Made by a program: the position numbers and the translations under genes
From: CBIHON01 sp966211965
GTDB taxonomy: Bacteria; Pseudomonadota; Gammaproteobacteria; Burkholderiales; Burkholderiaceae_D
Reading direction: 5' to 3'
Assembly: GCA_966211965.1 (NCBI GenBank)
Contig: CBIHON010000019.1
Span: forward strand, 35,608 to 99,607
Length of the DNA stretch: 64,000 nt
Notes under the pieces: model-generated
What the model saw: the letters and a program-made list of their open reading frames with translations, nothing else
Database searches by the model: none
Told to the model about the DNA's origin: nothing
Part shown: positions 56,905 to 64,000 of the stretch, piece after piece
Layout of the letters: each line of letters opens with the position of its first letter
How positions within the stretch are numbered: position 1 is the first letter of the stretch

Positions 56905-57354
56905 AAAAGGTGGCGCTGGCCGCCCTCAAGGGCGACCGGACGCTGGCGGAATTGGCGCAACATTTTGACGTGTATCCGAACCAGATCGCCGAATGGAAGC
57001 GGCAACTTCTGGAGCGAGCCAGCGATGTGTTCGGCGGCGGAGCGGCCGACAAGAGCGAGAACCTGCCAGACCTGAAGGAGTTGCACGCCGAGATCGGGCA
57101 GCGGGCGCTGGCAATCGATTTTTTAAGCGGCGCTCACCAAAGCGGGCTTGCTGAATGCAAAGAAATGATCGACCGCAATTACATATATCCCGATGAAGCG
57201 GGGTTTCGTGTACTGAGTTCGCGGCGATGGACTGGGCCAGCCGCAAGGCATTATCGTGGCGCGTGTGTGTCAAACACGCTGACGACGGATTTTTGCATTG
57301 ATGCCGTGCAGGAAGCAATCGCTCATTACGGGGTGTCGGAAATCTTCAACACCG
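56905..57354 (+). mobile_element. IS3-family transposase remnant
   Basis: An eroded insertion sequence. The orfA-like part (KVALAALKGDRTLAELAQHF, PNQIAEWKRQLLERASDVFG) begins without its start, and its tail runs into MIDRN, the usual orfB beginning. After a deletion the orfB DDE-domain stretch appears in two frames: AMDWASRKALSWRV, and SNTLTTDFCIDAVQEAIAHY ending at IFNTD, where it stops abruptly. No inverted repeats were located. It marks the left border of the degraded region next to the efflux operon. Confidence 0.8.
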
Positions 57355-57417
57355 ATCTCCGCAAGGTTCCACTTAACGCAGTCAGATCTCTGTCCAAACA
57401 AATGGGGGGCACCCTCT

Positions 57418-58127
57418 ATGCGCCGCTATGGCGGCGATACCATGTACGCCAAGGAGGGATTGCGGCGCGAACTGGCGCGGCGCGCCTTCACGGCAGCGCT
57501 GTCGCCGGAGGTGAACGTGACCCGGGACCAGCGCACGGTCGAATTGACGCCGGGCCAGAAGGCTGCGCTCGACGCGGTCGACCGCCAAGTGGCCGCGGCG
57601 CGTATCGCCAGGATGCAGGGCAAGGCCAATGCGGCAGCGCTGGGCGTAATTCATGAATCCGCCACCAACCAGGTGATCAATGCGCATGCGCAGTCCGGCA
57701 AGCTCGACGAAGTGGCATCGATCGCGGCTGAAAAGAAGGGAAAGCCGGGCGTGATATTCGCGCGCTCGCTGGCGGCAGTCGAGCGGATCAAGAAGCGCCT
57801 GGAATCGGAAGGTCATCGGGTGATTCTGATTACCGGCAAGAATTCGTCGAAGGACAAGGTGGAAAAAATCCGCGCTTTCAAGCCGGACGCGGGGAGCGCC
57901 AAGCCGATATCGTGATTTGCTCGGATGCCGGTGCGGGGGCGAACCTGCAATCGGGGAGTTGGCTCGCGCAGTACGATTATCCGATGACGGCAATGACGCA
58001 TGCGTAGCGCAACGGCCGCATCAACCGGATCGGACAAGGGAATGATATTGATTTGTACGACCTGATGACAACTCATCCGTCGGAACGCAAAGCGCGTGAT
58101 CGGCTGACCCGAAATTGCGTCGCTTAG
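57418..58127 (+). pseudogene. C-terminal fragment of SNF2-type helicase (integrative element)
   Basis: The fragment begins MRRYGGDTMYAKEGLRREL and contains GKPGVIFARSLAAVERIKKR, EGHRVILITGKNSSKDK, then in a shifted frame DIVICSDAGAGANLQSGSWL and NGRINRIGQGNDIDLYDLMT. The RIGQ block is helicase motif VI of the SNF2 class; the N-terminal motifs I-III are missing. Lesions: a one-base loss near 57900, and an in-frame TAG at 58007-58009. Relatives are the large methylase/helicase proteins of integrative elements and phages. It sits directly after the IS3 remnant. Confidence 0.75.
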
Positions 58128-58638
58128 ACTGTCTGCCTTTCACGGATTTTTATCGGCCGCCTATCTTGGCGGGCTACGCAAAAATGCAGCATTGAGATGC
58201 ATTCAGGTGATGCAGACAATTTGCCAAGATATGCGAAATTTTTTCACCCTAATTCGAGTTAAGGCGACGTTTCACAACGTTTAGCCCAGTTCGCTTACGC
58301 GCCGAAAGTTCCTCTTCGATTGTCCCTTACTGCTGCCCCTGTGCGCATTCATGGTTATGTTTGCAAATGATAATGATTCGCATTAAAATATTGGGCTTTG
58401 CAATTTTTGCACCTCGGCTGCACTTGCCCCTTCGTTCGTTGTGAGGGCCAAACAGACTGCTTCTGCGATCCTTCCGCCTGAGTTCGGTCCGTTCTTCGGC
58501 AGGCCATTGGATGCTTGCAGGCTGCATGTCGAGGCCAACGGTGTAGGGCTGACATGCTTTGTGTCGCGCCAGTGCTTTTCTTACGCTGGCCAGCTATTCG
58601 CCAGCCGAACTTTGTATTCGAATCACAAGGAGAATTTC
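58128..58638 (+). other. Intergenic region before the TonB receptor gene
   Basis: 511 bases without a gene. It contains the Fur box and promoter at 58361-58389 and an AAGGAG ribosome binding site at 58627-58632. The stretch 58441-58638 is open in the receptor frame but lies upstream of the signal peptide and shows no similarity. Confidence 0.5.
58361..58389 (+). promoter_or_regulatory. Fur box overlapping the receptor promoter
   Basis: GATAATGATTCGCATTAAA (58369-58387) matches the 19-bp Fur consensus at 14 positions, including the whole first GATAATGAT. It lies over a promoter TTGCAA (58361-58366), 17 bases, TAAAAT (58384-58389). Iron repression of the downstream TonB receptor is expected. 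Confidence 0.75.
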
Positions 58639-60792
58639 TTGCATCTCGTTCAGCGTCATCATTTGCGCCCCACTTTGATTGCAGCCATGCTGGCTCTCGC
58701 ATTCAACAATGCCTCTGCGCAGACATCGGCATCGTCGGCCGCCGTCCCGGCTGACAAGGCGGCCGAGACGGAGAAGCAGCTCGAAGCCGTTATCGTCGTC
58801 GGACGGGGGCTGTCCGGCAACTACTTCGACAGCGACGGCGGCGCCGCTACGAAAAACGACACGCCCTTGCGGGAAGTTCCGCAGGCCGTACGCGAGGTAA
58901 CGCGGCAGCTTATCGACGATCTGGGGGCATTGCGCCTGGATGATGTGCTGGACTATGTAGCCGGCGTCTCGCGCCAGAACAACTTCGGCGGCACCTGGGA
59001 TAACGTGGCCATTCGCGGCTTCGCGGGAAACGAGAACACCGGCATGAGCATGCTGCGCAACGGCATGGCCGGCAATCGCGGCTTCAATGCGCCGCGCGAC
59101 ACGGCCAACGTCGAACGCATCGAGTTTCTCAGGGGCACAATGGGCGCTCTATACGGTATCAGCGAACCCGGCGGCACCGTCAATATCGTGACGAAACAGC
59201 CGAGTTTTAAGCCTGCTCATTCGGCCGAGGCTTATTACGGCAGCTACAACTACAAGCGCCTTGCATTTGACAGTACAGGCCCGCTCAACGGTAGCGCCGA
59301 CCAACCGGCAAGCCTGGCGTATCGGCTCAACGTCTCCACCGAGGATAAGGACAGCTTCCGCGACTATGTCCACAGCAAACGCGAACTGGTGGCGCCGGCG
59401 CTTGTCTGGAAGGTGAGCCGCGACACGTTGGTGCGCTATGACGGCGAATGGCTGCGCCAGCGGGCACCGCTGGATCGCGGCGTCGTTTCGGTCAAGGGCC
59501 AATTGGGCATGCTACCCCTCTCGCGCTTCTACGGCGAGCCGGCCGATGGCGACATTGCGCTGGAGAACCAGACGCACCAGTTGTCCATGGAGCATGTTCT
59601 ATCATCGGCTTGGCAAATCCGCGCCGGCATGCAGTATCGCCAGGGCACCATGCAGGGCTATGCGAGCGAAGGACATGCTTATGGAGGCGGCACCGCATCG
59701 GTGGATAACACCGGCCTGCTGTGGCGCCGCCTGCGGTACCGCGATTTCCGCTCCGATGACCTCTCCTCGCAAATCGACGTGCTGGGCAAGCTGACTCTCG
59801 GCGGCTTTCAGCACGATCTGGTGCTTGGCGCCGAAGCTTTCCGCTTCAATATCGACCAGTTACTGAAGCAACAATCTAGGGCACAGTGGTCCACTTACGG
59901 GATCGACATCTACAACCCCCTCTACGGTCAAGCCCGGCCGGGCCTCACGGTTTCGGCCATGGACGGCAGCCAGCGCGAACGCGGCACGGCGATCTACGTG
60001 CAGGATCAGATCGGGCTGAGCCCGCAGTGGAAGCTGCTCGCCGGCGTACGGCATGACCGCTACCGTCAGCACATCGAGGACCGGGCGGCCGGCACCACCA
60101 CGGACCAGCGGCCCAGCGCGACAAGTCCGCGCCTGGGGCTCACCTGGCTGCCAAGCCAGACCTTGTCGGTCTACGCCAGCGTGGGACGTTCATTCCGGCC
60201 CAACCAGGGGACCGATGCGAAAGGCGCCGCCTTCGATCCGGAGAGCGGCACGGCACGCGAGCTGGGCCTGAAGTGGCAATCGGCCGATGAGCGGCTGGGC
60301 GGCACTGTGGCGCTGTTCGACATCAAGAAGCATAACGTGCTCGTTCCTGATCCGAACAATACCGATTTCAGCATCGCTGCAGGCGAGGTCCGCAACAAGG
60401 GGCTGGAATTCGAGCTTGCCGGCTGGATCGCGCGCAACTGGCGCGCTGCCATCAGTTATGCCTACCTCAACAGCGACCTGAAGCAGTTTCCCCGTCATAG
60501 CGGCAGCGCTTTTGTCGTACGCGAAATACCGCTCGAAGGCGACATGCTGCTCGGCCTGGGCGGCGGCTTCACGCACGTAGGCGAGCGCACCGGCGATACC
60601 GGCATTCCGCTCCTGCCGGCCTACACTACTGTCAAGCTGACCGGCTACTGGCGCGTCAGCAAGACCGTGCGTGTGTCGCTGGACGTGGACAACGTGTTCG
60701 ACAAGCCTTACTACGCCAGCGCCTACAACAACGTCTGGATCACCCCAGGCACTCCACGCACGGTCACTCTTGGCCTGCAGGCCAAGTTCTAA
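58639..60792 (+). CDS. TonB-dependent siderophore receptor
   Basis: A 717-residue outer-membrane receptor. The signal peptide MHLVQRHHLRPTLIAAMLAL ends at NNASAQ; a TonB-box-like LEAVIVVG follows. The plug domain (TPLREVPQAVREVTRQLIDD to GTVNIVTKQPSF, about 75-190) and a 22-strand barrel ending in a terminal Phe (LGLQAKF) are complete. I propose a TTG start at 58639 because AAGGAG precedes it. It is controlled by a Fur box and followed by a DUF4198 gene. The ligand is probably a ferric siderophore; nickel or cobalt chelates are possible. Confidence 0.9.
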   Translation: MHLVQRHHLRPTLIAAMLALAFNNASAQTSASSAAVPADKAAETEKQLEAVIVVGRGLSGNYFDSDGGAATKNDTPLREVPQAVREVTRQLIDDLGALRLDDVLDYVAGVSRQNNFGGTWDNVAIRGFAGNENTGMSMLRNGMAGNRGFNAPRDTANVERIEFLRGTMGALYGISEPGGTVNIVTKQPSFKPAHSAEAYYGSYNYKRLAFDSTGPLNGSADQPASLAYRLNVSTEDKDSFRDYVHSKRELVAPALVWKVSRDTLVRYDGEWLRQRAPLDRGVVSVKGQLGMLPLSRFYGEPADGDIALENQTHQLSMEHVLSSAWQIRAGMQYRQGTMQGYASEGHAYGGGTASVDNTGLLWRRLRYRDFRSDDLSSQIDVLGKLTLGGFQHDLVLGAEAFRFNIDQLLKQQSRAQWSTYGIDIYNPLYGQARPGLTVSAMDGSQRERGTAIYVQDQIGLSPQWKLLAGVRHDRYRQHIEDRAAGTTTDQRPSATSPRLGLTWLPSQTLSVYASVGRSFRPNQGTDAKGAAFDPESGTARELGLKWQSADERLGGTVALFDIKKHNVLVPDPNNTDFSIAAGEVRNKGLEFELAGWIARNWRAAISYAYLNSDLKQFPRHSGSAFVVREIPLEGDMLLGLGGGFTHVGERTGDTGIPLLPAYTTVKLTGYWRVSKTVRVSLDVDNVFDKPYYASAYNNVWITPGTPRTVTLGLQAKF

Positions 60793-60821
60793 CCCCGTTT
60801 CCCAACACAAGGAGAAAACCC

Positions 60822-61556
60822 ATGAATATTACCCAACGTCTTTGCATCGCCGCCATTGCGCTGGCCGCCTCTTCGGCCAGTTGGAGCCACGGCATCTGGT
60901 TCGCCCAGCGTGCGGACCGCCTCGCCCTGATCTATGGCGATGGGGCGGAAGACCTGGATGTGGTCAAGCGCCTGCCCAAGATCACTTCGACAGGAGGGGT
61001 GAACGCCCAGGGCGAGCACGTTCCTGTCGGACTTGCCCCCGAAGGCAAGCTCGCGTTCGTTAATCTCGATGGCAAGCCGGCTATCGTAACGGCAACAATG
61101 AACAATGGCTTATGGTCGCGCGATGCGGATGGCAAATGGTATGGCAAGGGCAAGGATGAAGTGTCCGGCGCCACCATTAGCGGCCGCTACCTCAAGTACG
61201 CTACTCACCTGGTGACCCTGCCTGCCGGCCGTATCAAGCCCGTGCCGGGATTGGCGCTGCAAATCGTGCCGGTAGGCACGAACTTCCCAAGAAACAAAGA
61301 CGAGCGGCTTACCGTGCGCGTACTCTTTGAGGGCAAGCCCGTGGCCGGTGCCAAGGTCTGGCAGGATATCGTGACCGACCCCGACGGCACCCCAACCGTG
61401 GCCGATGCGAATGGCGAAGTCACGCTGCCGGTGCGCAACCAAGGACTCAATGTCGTCAAGACCGAGCACGAGACGGCATCGACCGACCCGGGCAAGACGA
61501 ACATGACGCATCACTTCGCCACGCTAAGTTTCATGCTAGAGCACGCGCCGGAGTAA
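60822..61556 (+). CDS. DUF4198 domain periplasmic protein
   Basis: A 244-residue exported protein: signal peptide MNITQRLCIAAIALAASSAS, a histidine right after the cut (SHGIWFAQRADRLALIYG), then an Ig-like C-terminal half with LTVRVLFEGKPVAGAKVWQD and VADANGEVTLPV. DUF4198 proteins accompany nickel/cobalt or iron uptake systems. It lies 29 bases after the receptor gene and is presumably co-transcribed and Fur-controlled. Confidence 0.88.
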   Translation: MNITQRLCIAAIALAASSASWSHGIWFAQRADRLALIYGDGAEDLDVVKRLPKITSTGGVNAQGEHVPVGLAPEGKLAFVNLDGKPAIVTATMNNGLWSRDADGKWYGKGKDEVSGATISGRYLKYATHLVTLPAGRIKPVPGLALQIVPVGTNFPRNKDERLTVRVLFEGKPVAGAKVWQDIVTDPDGTPTVADANGEVTLPVRNQGLNVVKTEHETASTDPGKTNMTHHFATLSFMLEHAPE

Positions 61557-61627
61557 TGGCATGCGCGCCGATTCTTCCGCTCGATCCTTGTGACGTTGAG
61601 GCTCAAGCGCGCCGAAGACGAGAGGGC

Positions 61628-61890
61628 CGGTTTTTCCTGCCCTTCATCTTTGTATTCTCATCTGAGCTCGGGATCAAAAGATTTTATCTCCCGTATGCGC
61701 AGCGCTGTTTGCGTGCCGAATTCCCAGGTTTGCCCAGCTATCGGCGCGGCCTGGAAGTGATGCCACGTTGCATTGTTCCTTTGCGTGCGTTGTTTGACGT
61801 CCTCACAGGGAAATGCATTGGTATTGGCATTCTCGATTCCAGCCCGATTGCCGTGTGGGACAGCCTGCGAATCGCAAGGCATCGTGCAGC
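61628..61890 (+). mobile_element. IS982-family transposase remnant
   Basis: About 85 codons resembling the central part of an IS982 DDE transposase: GIKRFYLPYAQRCLRAEFPG, LPSYRRGLEVMPRCIVPL and TGKCIGIGILDSSPIAV, where the Asp of ILDSSPI corresponds to the family's catalytic FIDSTPI block. Both ends are missing. It lies between the DUF4198 gene and the phage-tail-like fragment. Confidence 0.65.
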
Positions 61891-61896
61891 GGTCCG

Positions 61897-62229
61897 ATGT
61901 TGAAAGCCATCGAAAAGGCCTTCGATCCGTCCGGACAGACAGCAGGCCCCAGCACCGTGGTCGGCATCCGCATCAACCCGGCATTGCAATCTTCGCTCAC
62001 GCTGAAAGACGAGGCCGCCGACGTCGTCACGTTCAACTCCATCGATTACGGCTTGTATACCAATGGCATCAAGGTCAAGGTCGAGGCGGGCTCGGCGTCG
62101 GGAGTCAAATTGACGACGCAGTTCGGCAATTCCTACTACTCGGCCGACAACGTCGCGCGCCATGCCTTGAGCCTGATCTATACCGGCTCACAGGCAACGG
62201 CCAGCTTCACGCTCCCGCGACGATGCTGA
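61897..62229 (+). pseudogene. Fragment resembling a phage tail-sheath-like protein
   Basis: A 110-codon frame reading LKAIEKAFDPSGQTAGPSTV and continuing with INPALQSSLTLKDEAADVVT, YGLYTNGIKVKVEAGSASGV and YYSADNVARHALSLIYTGSQ. By recall this looks like the N-terminal part of tail-sheath-type proteins of contractile phages; I am not certain. A frameshift near 62215 precedes its end. It sits next to integrase debris, consistent with a prophage origin. Confidence 0.4.
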
Positions 62230-62261
62230 CCCTGGCGCCGGATGCGCCGCCTCCAATCGCT

Positions 62262-62562
62262 GCGCGTGCTGGGAAGGTTAACGCACCCAATTTTTTTTCA
62301 GTGCGCGAAGTACGTCCTTCTTATTTCGTCCGAATGGTTTGACCGCGCTATCTCTTTTGAATATCTGTCGATCAAGTTGGCCAGTTTAACGCCTGAGAAG
62401 CTGCGGTCGTCTTTGAACGTCATGGTATCCATGTCGCGCTCGATCTTCCGCGCTCATTCCTGGACCATACCCTTGGTCGGAAATGACTTGCTGATAGACT
62501 TATGGCCTGTATGCTGGATTTACGCAAGCCGGGATTCCCTTGCGTTTTTTTATTGATGCCAT
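62262..62562 (-). pseudogene. Tyrosine integrase fragment next to dusA
   Basis: On the minus strand, MASIKKRKGIPA (ATG 62562) followed in shifted frames by KSISKSFPTKGMVQE, a TGA replacing Trp at 62454-62456, then ARKIERDMDTMTFKDDRSFS, GVKLANLIDRYSKEI, and after another frameshift near 62346 VKPFGRNKKDVLRALKK, then LGALTFPA. These match the N-terminal arm/core-binding part of tyrosine integrases found next to dusA. At least four lesions are present, and the catalytic R-H-R-Y domain is gone. The start lies 105 bases before dusA, in the divergent orientation expected of such elements. Confidence 0.75.
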
Positions 62563-62666
62563 GCTGATGTAAATTTGATGTAATGAGCCCACAAAATTTT
62601 ACAAAAATGCACAAAACAGCGCATAAATTGCATCAGATTTTTTGGCTGAAATTTAGAAAAAATTGA

Positions 62667-63701
62667 ATGAAATCAAATGCTTATAAGGGAAGAGTTGTCA
62701 GTGTGGCACCGATGATGGATTGGACCGATCGCCATTGCCGCGTCTTCCACCGCCAGATCACGCGTCATACTTGGCTGTACACCGAGATGGTAACGACGGG
62801 CGCCTTGCTGCATGGAGATGTGCCGCGACACCTCGATTTCAGCGAGGAAGAGCATCCGCTTGCTTTGCAACTTGGCGGCAGCGAGCCGGCCGACCTGGCG
62901 CAATGCGCAAAGCTGGGCCAGCAATGGGGCTATGACGAAATCAACCTGAACTGCGGCTGCCCATCCGAACGCGTGCAGAAAGGCGCTTTCGGCGCCTGCT
63001 TGATGGCCGAGTCAAAGCTGGTTGCCGACTGTGTCAAGGCCATGCGCGATGCGGTGGCGATCGACGTCACGGTCAAGCACCGGATCGGCATCGATGGCGT
63101 GGAGCACTACGAGTTCGTGCGTGACTTTGTCGGCACGATTGCGGAAGCCGGCTGCAACACCTTTATCGTGCATGCCCGCAATGCCATCCTGAAAGGCTTG
63201 AGTCCGAAAGAGAACCGCGAGATTCCACCTCTGCGCTACGAGTTTGCCTATCAGCTCAAGCGCGATTTCCCACGACTCGAAATCATCATCAACGGCGGGA
63301 TCAAGACGCTGGACGAAATCGACCTCCATCTGCAGCACGTCGATGGCGTGATGCTGGGCCGCGAGGCGTATCACAATCCGTACTGGATGGCATCGTTCGA
63401 CGCGCGCTATTACCAGGCCGGGACGGCGCCGAAGTCGCGTGCCGAAGTGGTGGAGGCGATGTTGCCGTATATCCGCGAGCAGCTTGCGCGCCACGGCCAA
63501 GGCGGCAGGAGCGGCGGCTTGCGGCTCAACAGCATCACGCGGCACATGCTGGGCTTGATGGCCGGCATGCAGGGAGCGCGCGCTTTTCGCCAGACGCTGT
63601 CCGATTCGCGCAAGCTTGCGCTGGGCGATCCGGCTTTACTGCAGGAAGCGCTTGCGCGCACATTGGATGTCCGTCGAGCCGGAGCGGGTGCTGCAGCGTG
63701 A
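62667..63701 (+). CDS. dusA: tRNA-dihydrouridine synthase A
   Basis: A 344-residue FMN enzyme that reduces uridines (positions 20/20a) in tRNA. It opens SVAPMMDWTDRHCRVFHRQ, with EINLNCGCPSERVQKGAFGA, holding the catalytic Cys, and FIVHARNAILKGLSPKENRE and IIINGGIKTLDEI. The 5' end of dusA is a known integration site for phages and islands; integrase debris lies directly upstream, so the first codons and promoter may be element-derived. A GGTTTGC/GCAAACC hairpin lies just after the stop (63711-63728). Confidence 0.96.
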   Translation: MKSNAYKGRVVSVAPMMDWTDRHCRVFHRQITRHTWLYTEMVTTGALLHGDVPRHLDFSEEEHPLALQLGGSEPADLAQCAKLGQQWGYDEINLNCGCPSERVQKGAFGACLMAESKLVADCVKAMRDAVAIDVTVKHRIGIDGVEHYEFVRDFVGTIAEAGCNTFIVHARNAILKGLSPKENREIPPLRYEFAYQLKRDFPRLEIIINGGIKTLDEIDLHLQHVDGVMLGREAYHNPYWMASFDARYYQAGTAPKSRAEVVEAMLPYIREQLARHGQGGRSGGLRLNSITRHMLGLMAGMQGARAFRQTLSDSRKLALGDPALLQEALARTLDVRRAGAGAAA

Positions 63702-63758
63702 GCCCCCCTCTGGTTTGCCTTGCAAACCGGTAAGTGTTTTGCTGCCCCTGTGTTCTTT

Positions 63759-63882
63759 TAGAGCAGTTCCATCCTGACCGTACACGGCCAATCTTGCGCC
63801 TGCGATGCGCACCGTACCATTCGTACGGTTGCGCTTCTCGGCTCAACCTTGGCTCCTGTACAGTCAGGCTGAAACTGCTCTA
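63759..63882. repeat. 124-bp nested palindromic element
   Basis: Imperfect 26-bp terminal inverted repeats (63759-63784 with 63857-63882; TAGAGCAGTT at the ends) enclose further inverted repeats: GGCCAA with TTGG in the arms and a central stem GCGCACCGTAC with GTACGGTTGCGC (63808-63835 approximately). The whole piece could fold into one long hairpin. It has no coding capacity and resembles a MITE or REP-like element. The following 118 bases to the window end hold nothing I can assign. Confidence 0.6.
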
Positions 63883-64000
63883 GAGCCTGTTATGAACTCA
63901 AGCAGGGATCGCGCAGCCCCCGGAACCCGCCGCCTACTAGGGTGGAGCGAGGGTTTCGGGCGATGTATCGCCCGCTCGCGGAACAGTCCTCGCTTGCAAG

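Noticed and set aside
62242..62556. 104-codon plus-strand open frame before dusA
   Set aside because: The minus strand of the same segment carries integrase motifs, so this frame is a shadow of the decayed gene.
63883..64000. Minus-strand frame of about 35 codons at the window end
   Set aside because: Too short and cut by the edge; no recognisable motif, possibly repeat-associated.

Overview
The window is a chromosomal segment of a Gram-negative betaproteobacterium, most likely Burkholderiales of the Oxalobacteraceae type (Herminiimonas, Collimonas or Janthinobacterium-like). That placement is inferred from protein sequence character and gene orders such as radC/fkpB-ispH, clpS-clpA, aat-bpt-pyrD, scpB-rluB and rimP-nusA-infB-rbfA-truB-typA; no 16S gene is present.

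Layout. 1-1.9 kb: the creC sensor (cut by the window edge), creB, rpmG and rpmB on the minus strand. 2-5.4 kb: a TetR regulator with a DUF1348 protein, radC, fkpB and ispH. 5.7-9.7 kb: a livHMGF branched-chain amino acid ABC transporter operon behind a candidate leader peptide and terminator. 9.75-12.1 kb: two aromatic-ring degradation genes (FAH-family hydrolase and zeta-class GST isomerase), then a broken second FAH-family gene. 12.2-18 kb: glycine-zipper lipoprotein-like antigen, tRNA-Arg, uup, a SirB1-type protein, murJ and rpsT. 18.1-22.7 kb: DUF192 protein, two tandem exported Ala/Ser/Lys-rich microproteins, an exported TPR protein overlapping a HupE/UreJ-like membrane protein, and rluE. 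23-26.6 kb: icd, a NarL-type two-component pair and a cold-shock gene. 27-34 kb: clpS-clpA, two stress-type proteins, and pyrD-bpt-aat, so both the adaptor/unfoldase and the two transferases of the leucine N-degron pathway lie within 7 kb. 33.8-34.4 kb: a decayed ammonium transporter. 34.4-47.5 kb: a Nudix hydrolase, initiator tRNA, scpB-rluB, the nusA-infB operon behind a candidate attenuator RNA, typA and a DMT exporter.

47.5-56.7 kb is a four-gene MdtABC/MuxABC-type RND multidrug efflux operon with its outer-membrane channel. From 56.9 kb to dusA at 62.7 kb the sequence turns into an eroded integrative element: IS3-family debris, the C-terminal piece of a SNF2-type helicase, an intact Fur-box-controlled TonB receptor with a DUF4198 partner, IS982 debris, a phage-tail-like fragment, and a minus-strand tyrosine integrase fragment ending 105 bp before dusA. 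The 5' end of dusA is a known integration site, which explains this arrangement. A nested palindromic element follows dusA.

No CRISPR array, rRNA or complete insertion sequence was seen. The most notable points are the dusA-linked island remnant, the ammonium transporter and FAH pseudogenes with mapped lesions, a perfect 14-bp palindrome before icd, the attenuator-like leaders before livH and rimP, the tandem microproteins and the palindromic element after dusA.
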